The notes: a model not told the origin generated them from the letters alone. DNA of 64,000 bases from Thermoleophilia bacterium (GCA_020845695.1 JADLFG010000051.1:1-64000); one strand, 5' to 3'. Positions 1 through 6,860 are shown, counted from the first letter of the stretch. Translations and numbers: made by a program.

Positions 1-210
1 CCGCTGGCGTTGCTCGGCGAGGCGGGAGAGCTCGGCCTCGATCCGTTCGACTCGTTGCTGGCGGCGGGTCTGGTCGCGCTCGGCCTCGGCCGGGTTGTGG
101 CAGACGACGTAGCGGACGGCCGCGTCGTCGTCGCCAACGCGGACCTCCTTGACGCGCAGGTTGTCGCGCACCTGCCGGTAGCGGCCCTGGCGGGAGAGGG
201 CCTGCTCGGT
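1..210 (-). pseudogene. IS1634/IS4-like DDE transposase fragment
   Basis: The minus strand is open across this stretch and continues past the left edge. It encodes a segment containing RQVRDNLRVKEV, then YVVCHNPAEAERD, then a charged helix. That segment is characteristic of the region after the DDE core in IS1634-type (IS4 superfamily) transposases. The upstream coding part is missing because the inverted repeat of an IS3-family element starts at 211. The piece is therefore a 5'-truncated gene and presumably inactive. The family call rests on recognised motifs only. Confidence 0.6.
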
Positions 211-238
211 TGAAGGACCCTGGGTTTCTTGGAGGCTC
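211..238 (+). repeat. Left inverted repeat of the IS3 element
   Basis: It begins TGAAGGACCCTGGGTTTC and pairs with 1534-1561 in inverted orientation with four mismatches. The TG...CA termini are typical of IS3-family ends. Confidence 0.8.
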
Positions 239-279
239 CGGAACCAGGCTCTGTCCTGGGGGAAGGAGATGCTCCGGCT

Positions 280-588
280 ATGACTACCCCGAGGAAGTAC
301 CCCGTTGAGTTGCGTGAGCGGGCTGTCCGGCTCTATTTCGAGTCGGGCGGTCGTCCGATCGCCCGGGTCGCGAGCGATCTCGACGTCCATCGCGAGGCGC
401 TGCGCCTGTGGGTGCGCCAGGCGGAGGCTGACCGAGCGCCCAGGGCCTCGCGCGTGCTCCCGAGCGATGTCCAGGCCGAGCTCGAGCGGCTGCGCAGGGA
501 GGTCGCCGAGCTGAAGAAGGCGAACGCGATCCTGAGGGACGCGAGCATCTATTTCGCAACGGAGTTCGACCCGACCCGGCGACGGTGA
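280..588 (+). CDS. IS3-family transposase OrfA (HTH/leucine-zipper subunit)
   Basis: This 102-residue protein has a helix-turn-helix of the transposase_8 type (from KYPVELRERAVRL to about residue 50) followed by a heptad-rich coiled coil (ELERLRREVAELKKANAILR). In the IS3 family OrfA binds the element ends and either multimerises with OrfB or is fused to it by frameshifting. The ATG at 280 is chosen because a GGAAGGAG box lies at 261-268 and the homologous part begins there. The stop overlaps the orfB start by 4 nt (GTGA), which suggests translational coupling. Confidence 0.85.
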   Translation: MTTPRKYPVELRERAVRLYFESGGRPIARVASDLDVHREALRLWVRQAEADRAPRASRVLPSDVQAELERLRREVAELKKANAILRDASIYFATEFDPTRRR

Positions 589-1499
589 CCCGCTACATCG
601 AAGAGCGGCGGGGGATCTTCGGGGTCGAGCCGATCTGTCGCGTGTTGGGGGTGGCGGTCAGCACCTTCTACGCGCGCAGGTCCCGGGAGCCGTCCCGCCG
701 TGAGCTCGCCGACCGCGAGCTGATCGGGGAGATCCACGCCGCCCGCGCCGGCTACCGCTCGGTTTACGGGGTGCGCAAGACCTGGAAGGAGTTGCGCCGC
801 CGCGGCGTCGATGTCGGCCGCGACCGGGTCGGGCGTCTGATGCGCCGGGAGCGCCTGGAAGGCGTCCGCCGCGGTAAGAAGCGCACAACCATCCCGAACG
901 AGGCGGCGGTAGAGCGCGCCCGCGATCTCGTCCAGCGCGACTTCAGCGCTGTCTGCCCGAACGAGAAGTGGGTGTGTGACATCACCTACGTCCGTACCTG
1001 GCAGGGCTTCTGCTACCTGGCCTTCATCCTGGACGTGTTCAGCCGGATGATCGTCGGCTGGCAGTTGGCCACCCACATGCGGACCGATCTCGTCCTCGAC
1101 GCGCTCGAGATGGCCAACGGGCTTCGCCGGCCGGGCGAGGGGCTGATCGCCCACACGGACAGGGGCTCGCAGTACACGAGCATCGCCTACACCGACCGGC
1201 TCGATCAGCTCGAGATCGCGCCCTCGGTCGGCTCCCGCGGGGATGCGTACGACAACGCGATGGCCGAGGCATGGGTCGCGACCTACAAGGCCGAACTCGT
1301 CGCCGGGCGCAGCTTCCCGAGCTTCGAGCACGCCGAGCACGAGACGCTCCACTGGATCGCGTTCTACAACCGTGAACGGCTGCACGAGGAACTCGGCGAC
1401 GTCCCGCCCGCCGAGTACGAACGAAACCACGTCGACGAACAGGACCGGCGCTACGCGCCCATCGAGACCGGCCAGCCAGCGTTCACTGGGACGCGCTGA
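585..1499 (+). CDS. IS3-family transposase OrfB (DDE integrase)
   Basis: This is a 304-residue catalytic subunit of the rve/integrase-core type. It has an N-terminal HTH_21-like region (VCRVLGVAVSTFYARR is the family pattern; here ICRVLGVAVSTFYARR), then the DDE core. The first Asp is in WVCDITYVRTWQGF, the second in AHTDRGSQYTS, and the Glu in NAMAEAWVATYKAEL. All three catalytic positions are present and the frame is intact, so the protein is probably functional. It starts at GTG inside the orfA stop codon. Translation could also be by frameshift as an OrfAB fusion. Confidence 0.88.
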   Translation: MTRYIEERRGIFGVEPICRVLGVAVSTFYARRSREPSRRELADRELIGEIHAARAGYRSVYGVRKTWKELRRRGVDVGRDRVGRLMRRERLEGVRRGKKRTTIPNEAAVERARDLVQRDFSAVCPNEKWVCDITYVRTWQGFCYLAFILDVFSRMIVGWQLATHMRTDLVLDALEMANGLRRPGEGLIAHTDRGSQYTSIAYTDRLDQLEIAPSVGSRGDAYDNAMAEAWVATYKAELVAGRSFPSFEHAEHETLHWIAFYNRERLHEELGDVPPAEYERNHVDEQDRRYAPIETGQPAFTGTR

Positions 1500-1533
1500 C
1501 CGGCCTCGATGGGAAACTGCCATGCAAGTACAC

Positions 1534-1561
1534 GAGCCTCCAACAAACCCAGAGCGCTTCA
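1534..1561 (-). repeat. Right inverted repeat of the IS3 element
   Basis: Read on the minus strand it begins TGAAGCGCTCTGGGTTTG and matches the left repeat at 24 of 28 positions. The minus-strand recombinase frame that follows it at 1562 is interrupted here. Confidence 0.8.
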
Positions 1562-1877
1562 GCGGCGGCTCCGCAGGCGCCGGCGCGACGCCGAGCTCGC
1601 GCAGATGGCCGAGCAGCGGCGCCAGCGCCTTGACCGACAGGTAGTTGGTGTAGCCCTCCTCGCGGCGGGCGGCCAGGAACGCCGCCACCACCGGCGGCTC
1701 AAGCCCGGCGGCCGCGTCGAGCCCCTCGCCGCTCAGCCAGCGGCTCAAGTGCGCCATCAACTGCAACTGGAAGCTCGCCGACACCGGCGTGTAGCCGAGC
1801 CGCGACAGCTCCGCGACGAAGCCGTGCGCGAACGGTGCCATCGGGCCGCGCACTCGCGCCCGCGACGGGTCCTTCAT
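1562..1877 (-). pseudogene. Tyrosine recombinase N-terminal fragment, cut by the IS3 element
   Basis: About 105 residues remain, containing the SAM-like core-binding domain of a XerD-like integrase (RLGYTPVSASFQLQLMAHLS, then EGYTNYLSVKALAPLLGHLR). This domain clamps the recombination site. The catalytic domain with its Arg-His-Arg-Tyr residues is absent, because the coding sequence ends at the IS3 terminus at 1561. The ATG at 1877 is preceded by GGGAGG at good spacing. Inverted repeats just upstream (1939-2053) look like the binding or terminal sites of the element this enzyme belonged to. Confidence 0.75.
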
Positions 1878-1938
1878 GATCGCCTCCCTCTCTCCGACTC
1901 CGGACGTAGGAAAGAGGAGCCTCGACCAATCCGCCCCC

Positions 1939-2053
1939 GTTATGCCGACCTCGCCAGCGCGAGCCCCGCCACCGACAACGGCCTCCGCGACCAAGTCGGC
2001 ATAACCCGGAGGTCGGCGTAATGGCGGTTATGCCGACGTCGGCATAACCGCCA
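1939..2053. repeat. GTTATGCCGAC inverted-repeat cluster with a 32-bp perfect palindrome
   Basis: The 11-mer GTTATGCCGAC lies at 1939-1949 and 2027-2037. Its exact reverse complement lies at 1995-2005 and 2038-2048, and a variant at 2012-2022. The copies at 2027 and 2038 abut to form a perfect 32-bp palindrome at 2022-2053. The cluster sits between the recombinase start and the break point of the IS256 transposase. Paired inverted 11-mers are the usual layout of a tyrosine-recombinase core site, so these are probably the recombination ends of the element. That role is inferred. Confidence 0.7.
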
Positions 2054-2540
2054 CAAGGAACGCAACGTCCTCGACCACCTGCCCGAGCGCGACCTGCCGG
2101 CCGTCCAGCGGCGGCTGCGGGCCGCCTGGGCAGAGGGCGATCACGGCCGCGCCCTCGAGCGGTTGCAGGCGCTGGCCGGCGAGCTCGAGCGGACACACCC
2201 CGGCGCCGCCGGCTCCCTGCGCGAGGGGCTCGAGGAGACGCTGACGCTGACCCGCCTGGGCATCACCGGCTCGCTGAAGCGCACGCTCGAATCGACGAAC
2301 CCGTGCGAGTCGATGATCGAATGCGTCCGGCGCACCTCGCGCAACGTCAAGCGCTGGCAGTCAGGCGAGATGGCGCTCCGCTGGACCGCCGCCGGCATGC
2401 TCGAAGCCGAACGCCAGTTCCGCAGGATCATCGGCTACCGCGACCTCGCAAAGCTCGCCGTCGCGATCGAACACGAACTCACCCGCCGAACGATCGCTCA
2501 CACCCCGACCAAGGAGACCGCTACGCTGATCCCCGCCTGA
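2052..2540 (+). pseudogene. IS256 (Mutator-type) transposase C-terminal remnant
   Basis: An open frame of about 162 residues runs to TGA at 2540 and carries hallmark IS256-family C-terminal sequence: HKERNVLDHLPERDLPAVQ, TLTRLGITGSLKRTLESTN, then ESMIECVRRTSRNVKRWQSG. The N-terminal part, including the first catalytic Asp, is missing; homology starts at the edge of the palindrome at 2022-2053. The recombinase-associated element therefore appears to have inserted into this transposase gene. An IS256-like tail (CGAAGTTCCACGACGAGCGG) extends to about 2590. Confidence 0.85.
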
Positions 2541-2560
2541 CCATCACACCGGGACCGCCG

Positions 2561-2962
2561 TCACGAAGTTCCACGACGAGCGGGACATCCTCGGTCCGGG
2601 TTACGGAGGTAGCGAGAGAACTCGAGCTCGTCGATCAGCTCTCGGAACCGGACAGCCTCGCGATCAACTACCATGACACGCGGTTCCGCTGGGTATCTGA
2701 TGGGAAAGAGCTCGGAGGGGTTCTCGGATAGCTCCCAGATCCGCTCGTCCGAAACGAAGCGGGCGCCGGAGATCTCGACGGTTGCGACGAAGCCGGAGAC
2801 CGGACGCCCTACGTAGACCGCAAGCTTGTCGCCTTCCTGCAGGGGATTGGCCTCGGCCGTGGCTTTGTCGAACCCCTGCAGCTTGAAGCCGACAACCCGG
2901 TCGCCTTGAGCGGTCTCGCGCGTTCTCACAACCACGAAGTGTCGAATCGGTCGACGATCCAC
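2561..2962 (-). CDS. EVE-domain (PUA-like) protein, C-terminus replaced by IS tail
   Basis: The 133-residue frame has an EVE-fold pattern: an N-terminal HFVVVRTRETAQ strand, then GDKLAVYVGRPVSGFVATVEI, then IRYPAEPRVMVV. EVE domains are PUA-like modules that recognise modified nucleobases and are often found beside restriction genes, which fits the adjacent R-M locus. The usual final strand and helix after ELEFSRYL are missing. The last residues (RNPDRGCPARRGTS) are encoded by the IS256 tail, so the gene seems 3'-truncated. The start is GTG at 2962 with a weak purine-rich upstream box. Function is uncertain. Confidence 0.6.
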   Translation of the reverse strand: MDRRPIRHFVVVRTRETAQGDRVVGFKLQGFDKATAEANPLQEGDKLAVYVGRPVSGFVATVEISGARFVSDERIWELSENPSELFPIRYPAEPRVMVVDREAVRFRELIDELEFSRYLRNPDRGCPARRGTS

Positions 2963-3016
2963 CCAACCACCCTAGCCCGCGTGCATCCATTCCATCACCA
3001 AGCCCGAGGAGTTCTT

Positions 3017-3057
3017 GCTACTCGAAGTCTGTAGACGCGGAGTCGTCACGCGGGCTC
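3017..3057 (+). promoter_or_regulatory. Operator (C-box) upstream of the first nuclease gene
   Basis: It contains GCTACTCGAAGTCTGTAGAC (3017-3036), followed by GCGGAGTCGTCACG and a GGGCTCAAT element. The same layout occurs at 4211-4255 and, as a single box, at 6521-6540. The arms GTCT...AGAC form a short dyad typical of controller-protein sites in R-M systems. Confidence 0.65.
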
Positions 3058-3109
3058 AATCGACGCGGGTGCAGAGAGCACCAACTCGTCCGCAGCGACG
3101 AGCACGCCT

Positions 3110-4228
3110 GTGACTGTCGATACACCCGACGAACGCCGCGCCGAGTATGAAGAGCACCTCTGGGACCACTCCCAAGATGAGTTCCAGAAGGAGTTCGACG
3201 TCCGGCGGCCACTGACGGATTCAGAGGCTTCCGCCATACGACGACTGGCCGAGGCGCTGGCAGACGGGAAGGATGACGCTGACTTGGCCGAGATCGTCAA
3301 GGCACAGGCCCACGTTCATCCCGAGGTCCTCCTGATCATCCTGCAAGCCGTTGGTCTAACTCGCAACAAGATCAAGACGGATCTCAAGGCGTCCCGCGAA
3401 GCTGTAGGACTGCGCTTCCCCAGCAAACTGGAGAGACTTCCGGCATCCCAGTTCTGGCCGCTTGCTGGCCCGTACATCGCAGAACGGATCCGCCGGGTGC
3501 TCGGCCCTTTGACGGTCGGCGGCAACGCGGACGAGCGCGCATTCGAGGCCTTGAATCAGGCGACTCACCCCGGGTGGATACGCCAACAACGCGCGAAGCT
3601 CCAAGGCCACGAAGCCGAGTATCGGATCGCTGTCATGCTCGATGAATGCGGCGTCCCCTTCGTCCCAGCGGCAAAGAAGGACAACCCACGCTGTCCGGAC
3701 GCGACGATCAACGAGATCTCGTTCGACCTCGTTGTCCCAAGCATCGAGGCACCCGTTGTCTGCGTGAAGTCGACCGTTCATACCTCTGTCCCTGGCCAAT
3801 ACGGCGACGCCAAGGATGTCCCCGAGCTTCTCGAAGCCAGAGCGATGTTGGACGGGGCCTTCGGGTCGAGCCGGCCCACTCTCCTAGCCATGATCGATGG
3901 GGTTGGTCTACGGCTAGTTCCCGGCCTGCTCGATCGGCTGCTGGGGGCAGCCGACGAGTTCTGCCAGTTCGAGACGCTGTGGAAAGCAGCTGTTGTCGCT
4001 GCGGGGCGTCTCGGACGACATCTACGACTCGGGCTCGAGTCCGAGCACATCGCACGCCATGAGAAGTTCATTGAGCGTCACGCAGCCGCAGTGACGGTCG
4101 AGCCGCTCACCGACGACTTCAGGGCACCTCTCGAGGACGAGCTCCCGCCGGTCCGGGCGGGGGAAGCGTTCATCCGGATGAGCGGGCCTCTCGACGACGA
4201 CCAGGTGATTGTTACTCAAAGTCTGTAG
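3110..4228 (+). CDS. Putative type II restriction endonuclease subunit 1 (PD-(D/E)XK-like)
   Basis: This 372-residue protein aligns without gaps over about 240 residues with the product of 4494-5570. The best-conserved block has GHEAEYR (E168, E170), then SFDLVVP (D206), then CVKSTVHT (K220). The spacing fits a PD-(D/E)XK nuclease core in which the acidic residue before Lys is replaced (VxK), and a glutamate from the first helix (E168 or E170) could substitute. GTG at 3110 is chosen because the paralog starts at the same aligned residue; no clear ribosome-binding site is seen. The stop TAG lies inside the next operator. No name or recognition sequence can be assigned. The restriction role is inferred from context and motif. 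Confidence 0.65.
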   Translation: MTVDTPDERRAEYEEHLWDHSQDEFQKEFDVRRPLTDSEASAIRRLAEALADGKDDADLAEIVKAQAHVHPEVLLIILQAVGLTRNKIKTDLKASREAVGLRFPSKLERLPASQFWPLAGPYIAERIRRVLGPLTVGGNADERAFEALNQATHPGWIRQQRAKLQGHEAEYRIAVMLDECGVPFVPAAKKDNPRCPDATINEISFDLVVPSIEAPVVCVKSTVHTSVPGQYGDAKDVPELLEARAMLDGAFGSSRPTLLAMIDGVGLRLVPGLLDRLLGAADEFCQFETLWKAAVVAAGRLGRHLRLGLESEHIARHEKFIERHAAAVTVEPLTDDFRAPLEDELPPVRAGEAFIRMSGPLDDDQVIVTQSL

Positions 4229-4255
4229 ACGCAGAGTCGGCAGTCTGGCTCGAAT
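4211..4255 (+). promoter_or_regulatory. Operator (C-box) upstream of the controller gene
   Basis: GTTACTCAAAGTCTGTAGAC (4211-4230) is followed by GCAGAGTCGGCAGTCT and GGCTCGAAT. A weak -10 (TCGAAT, 4250-4255) ends 6 nt before the GTG at 4262, so the C transcript is probably leaderless. The stop codon of the upstream nuclease gene (4226-4228) lies within the core dyad. Confidence 0.7.
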
Positions 4256-4261
4256 CCCATA

Positions 4262-4501
4262 GTGTCCGAAAAGGCGAAGAAGGACGGTGCACTTCAGGCG
4301 TTCGGGCAGCGGGTCCGGGCTCGGCGGCTGGAGCTGGCGCTCTCTCAGGAGACGCTCGCGGCGAAGAGCGGCCTACATCGCACCTACATCAGTTCGCTGG
4401 AGCTTGGCGAACGAAACGTTTCACTCTCGAACGTCCTGCGGATCGCGTCGGCACTTGACGTCGATCCCGGGACCTTGATCGGAGGCTTGAAAGTTGAGTG
4501 A
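4262..4501 (+). CDS. XRE-family controller protein of the R-M system
   Basis: The 79-residue protein is a single helix-turn-helix of the Cro/C1 type: FGQRVRARRLELALSQETLA, then HRTYISSLELGERNVSLSNV. The length and pattern are those of C proteins, small dimeric regulators that delay nuclease expression until the host DNA is methylated. The gene lies between the two nuclease-like genes and overlaps the second by 8 nt. Similar operators precede nuclease 1, this gene and the methyltransferase, so one protein could control all three. The GTG start at 4262 has no ribosome-binding site. Confidence 0.85.
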   Translation: MSEKAKKDGALQAFGQRVRARRLELALSQETLAAKSGLHRTYISSLELGERNVSLSNVLRIASALDVDPGTLIGGLKVE

Positions 4502-5570
4502 GGAGTCTCTCGCCGAACTCCGGGCGGAGTTCGAGGAGCACGTCTGGGATCACTCCGTCGACGCGTTTCAGAAGGACTTCGACGTCAGACGGCCGCTCAC
4601 GGACACTGAGCTTGAGGCGTTGCAGGCAGTAGCCGGTGCAATCGCTAAAGGCGAGAGCGATGAAGACATCGCAGCGCTTATCCGTAGGTTGACGCTGGGC
4701 GAACCAAAAACCGTCCTCACCCTCATGCAGATCGTCGGGCTGACGCGCAACAAGATAATCACCGACCTGCGCGCCTCGACTGCCGCGAAGCTCTTCCGAG
4801 TCCCCGGCGATCCGCTGCGGCTTCCGTCATCGGGGGTGTGGCCGCTCGCAGGCCTGTATCTCGCCGAGCGGCTGCGCCGGGTACTCGAACCACTCTGCCA
4901 AATGAACGAGATCGGAGACCAGGTTTTCGAGGCTCTTAACCAAGCGACCCATCCCGGCTGGATCCGACAAGAGCGAGCGAAGCGGCAGGGGCACGAGGCC
5001 GAATACCGGCTGGCAAATGTTCTCTTCGCCTGTGGCATCCCGTTTGTGCCAGTCGAGAAGACAGACAATCCGCTCTGCCGAGATGCCCTCATCAACGGTG
5101 TCTCGTTCGATCTCGTTGTCCCCGATGTGACCAAACCGCGGGTAGTCGTAAAGTCCACTGTTCACACTGCCAATATCGGGCAGTTCGGCGAGTCGAAGGA
5201 CGCGCTTGAGATCAACGAGGCGGCGGCGATGATCGAGTCGAACTATGCGACGAATGCCCGGCCAACCCTCCTCGCCCTGATCGACGGTGTCGGGTTCCGC
5301 AGCAACCGCGCTGGCTTGGATGGTGTCCTCAGCGAAGCCGACGAGTTCTGCCAGTTCCGATCACTGTGGAAGGGCGTGGTCGTAGCTGCGTTCGCCGTTG
5401 AGCGAGCTCTCGTCCTCGCGCTGCCAGCCGACCACATCCATGACCACGCGCGCTTTCTCGACCGATACAGCGAGATCGTCGAAGTTGAGCCGCTCACGGA
5501 TGAGTTTCGCGCGAGCGTTACCGAGCATCCGCTGGTCGAAGCGGGTGAGGGCGTCATCCGCCTCGACTAA
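4494..5570 (+). CDS. Putative type II restriction endonuclease subunit 2 (paralog of subunit 1)
   Basis: This 358-residue paralog of 3110-4228 has the same candidate active-site layout: GHEAEYR (E168, E170), SFDLVVP (D206) and VVKSTVHT (K220), plus an identical ALNQATHPGWIRQ block. It uses TTG at 4494 with GGAGG at 4481-4485 and overlaps the C gene by 8 nt, so it should be co-transcribed and translationally coupled with it. The stop overlaps the convergent methyltransferase stop by 4 nt. Both copies keep D and K, so neither is obviously dead. They could form a heterodimer, or one may have gained a new specificity. Confidence 0.65.
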   Translation: MSEESLAELRAEFEEHVWDHSVDAFQKDFDVRRPLTDTELEALQAVAGAIAKGESDEDIAALIRRLTLGEPKTVLTLMQIVGLTRNKIITDLRASTAAKLFRVPGDPLRLPSSGVWPLAGLYLAERLRRVLEPLCQMNEIGDQVFEALNQATHPGWIRQERAKRQGHEAEYRLANVLFACGIPFVPVEKTDNPLCRDALINGVSFDLVVPDVTKPRVVVKSTVHTANIGQFGESKDALEINEAAAMIESNYATNARPTLLALIDGVGFRSNRAGLDGVLSEADEFCQFRSLWKGVVVAAFAVERALVLALPADHIHDHARFLDRYSEIVEVEPLTDEFRASVTEHPLVEAGEGVIRLD

Positions 5571-6529
5571 CCACCAGCGCCGAACAAGCGTGACTGTGCG
5601 TCGTCAGCCGTCGCAGGATCCTCGGAGCGTAGTAAGTGGATCTTCCGTGGCTTTGCCATGCCCGGCGTCATCGTCGACGAGTGGAGAATGTCAAGATTCC
5701 GCCAGTCTGGAACTTCCCAACGCTCATTGATCCGGCGCTCGATCAGCTCCTCGAACGACTCGTTGATCTCGATCCCAATTCCGTGACGATCCATCCACCG
5801 TGCAACCTTCAAGGTCGTCCCTGAGCCGAGAAACGGATCAAGAACGACATCCCCGGGATCCGTGAAACTCTCGATCATGAGAGCAACGAGCTCTTCGGGG
5901 TAGGCAGCAACGTGATAGCCCAGTTCTTTTACGTTCGGCGGTCGATACGCAGGAATGCGAATGACATTTCCCAGGCACCGGCCACGGGCATTCTTCTTAT
6001 GAGGTCGAGGATCAGCGACCAGATACTTCTGTGGGACGCGCGGCTTGTGGAACTTGTATGACAATGTTTCGTCTTTGACGAACACGAGTAGGAACTCATA
6101 TTTGTTGTCGAATAGCCGCTCGATGTAGTGATTTGGCTGTGGAAGCGCGTTCGGGATATACCAGATAAGGATATCCCACAGCTGCCAGCCTTCCATTCGA
6201 CCCGCGATATCGAACGCGATCGGATACAGCCGTTTGGCATGCCGGCGGTTGCCGACATTAATGACCATGACGGCCTCAGGTTTCGCTGACTCGAGACATG
6301 TTGCCCATACAGTCGAGAGGCGATTGAGATACTCGTCGTACGTGGAGGCGCCAATTTGCTCGGGGTGACCGTAATCCTTGAGATTCCAGTAAGGCGGGCT
6401 CGTGACGATGAGATCAACCGAGCTCGGTGGTACGAGGCCCGGAGACTCCGCGGAGCCGAAGACGACCCGCTGGCCAGCAATCTCACGGACATGCGGCACT
6501 TTCGGACCCACATCCAGCATGTTACGCAA
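5567..6529 (-). CDS. Beta-class DNA methyltransferase (N4-cytosine/N6-adenine)
   Basis: This 320-residue enzyme has the catalytic motif TSPPYWNLKDYG near the N-terminus and the SAM-binding motif DPFLGSGTT near residue 215. The order IV-then-I defines the beta class of amino-methyltransferases; TSPPYW is commonest in N4-cytosine and some N6-adenine enzymes. It presumably protects host DNA from the neighbouring nucleases. The start is TTG at 6529 (GGAGG 10 nt upstream) or ATG at 6520. The operator at 6521-6540 overlaps this start, so the bound controller could repress translation initiation or transcription. The gene converges on the second nuclease gene. Confidence 0.9.
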   Translation of the reverse strand: MRNMLDVGPKVPHVREIAGQRVVFGSAESPGLVPPSSVDLIVTSPPYWNLKDYGHPEQIGASTYDEYLNRLSTVWATCLESAKPEAVMVINVGNRRHAKRLYPIAFDIAGRMEGWQLWDILIWYIPNALPQPNHYIERLFDNKYEFLLVFVKDETLSYKFHKPRVPQKYLVADPRPHKKNARGRCLGNVIRIPAYRPPNVKELGYHVAAYPEELVALMIESFTDPGDVVLDPFLGSGTTLKVARWMDRHGIGIEINESFEELIERRINERWEVPDWRNLDILHSSTMTPGMAKPRKIHLLRSEDPATADDAQSRLFGAGG

Positions 6530-6540
6530 AGTCTACAGAC
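6521..6540. promoter_or_regulatory. Single operator (C-box) at the methyltransferase start
   Basis: GTTACGCAAAGTCTACAGAC matches 17 of 20 bases of the site at 4211-4230, in the same orientation on the plus strand even though the methyltransferase reads minus. It overlaps the methyltransferase start region, a position suited to repression. The downstream GAGTC element seen at the other two sites is absent. Confidence 0.65.
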
Positions 6541-6799
6541 CTCCGCCCTTGCTCGCCTCAGCATCGTACGTACAGGAGTCGCGATCGTAGGCGGAGCGGC
6601 GGACGTTGTTACACAGACGGCACAGAGCCCGAAGGGAACATGTCGTGCGACGCGCCTCAGTAAACCGAGGGACAGGCCTAGAGGGTCAACACAGGGTCAA
6701 CAAGAGAGTGCCAACCGCCACGAGCGCGCTTGAACCGATCCGGCTCAACCGTGGGCCTTCACCAGCGCACCGCAACGGCCTCGATCCGCCGGGCAACCA
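6541..6799. other. Non-coding right end of the island with direct repeats
   Basis: No convincing gene is seen. AGGGTCAACA occurs twice with an 11-bp period (6682-6691, 6693-6702). Short direct repeats beside a tRNA attachment site commonly serve as integrase arm sites, but no integrase for this site is in the window. GGGCCTT at 6753-6759 resembles the 5' acceptor strand of the tRNA at 6 of 7 positions. No D-arm follows, so it may be chance. Confidence 0.4.
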
Positions 6800-6841
6800 C
6801 TCTTAATCCCAAGGTCGCAGGTTCGAATCCTGCACGGCCCA
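6800..6841 (+). other. tRNA-Lys(CTT) 3' fragment, probable attachment site (attR)
   Basis: From the anticodon loop (CTCTTAA) onward the sequence is a normal tRNA: 3' anticodon strand TCCCA, variable loop, T-arm GCAGG-TTCGAAT-CCTGC, and acceptor strand ACGGCCC plus discriminator A. The 5' half is not homologous; the bases before the loop (AACCA) cannot pair with TCCCA. A break at the anticodon loop with an intact 3' half is the classic product of element integration into a tRNA gene. The intact tRNA gene should lie left of the window. Confidence 0.75.
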
Positions 6842-6843
6842 TG

Positions 6844-6860
6844 CGGGGGTCAGGTCTCCC
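6844..6860. repeat. REP-like GGGGTCAGGTCTC motif
   Basis: GGGGTCAGGTCTCCCGC sits two bases after the tRNA fragment. The same GGGGTCAGGTCTC core begins both arms of the long palindrome at 37019-37072, and GGGTCAGG recurs at 34108. Confidence 0.5.

Larger units (their letters stand above)
211..1561 (+). mobile_element. Complete IS3-family insertion sequence
   Basis: The element has 28-bp imperfect terminal inverted repeats (24 of 28 positions match) beginning TGAAG and ending CTTCA. It carries two overlapping transposase genes, orfA and orfB, in the usual IS3 arrangement. The last bases before it (TCGGT) and the first after it (GCGGC) are not the same, so no target-site duplication is visible. 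The left flank is an IS1634-like gene and the right flank is a tyrosine-recombinase gene. The two sides therefore do not look like halves of one interrupted gene. Confidence 0.85.

Noticed and set aside
549..1560. Extension of the minus-strand recombinase frame through the IS3 element
   Set aside because: The frame stays open through the IS by chance. The recombinase homology stops at the IS end, and the IS genes lie on the other strand.
6753..6841. A complete tRNA-Lys gene
   Set aside because: The 5' half has no D-arm and the anticodon stem cannot pair. The span from the nearest acceptor-like heptamer is 89 nt, too long for this tRNA.
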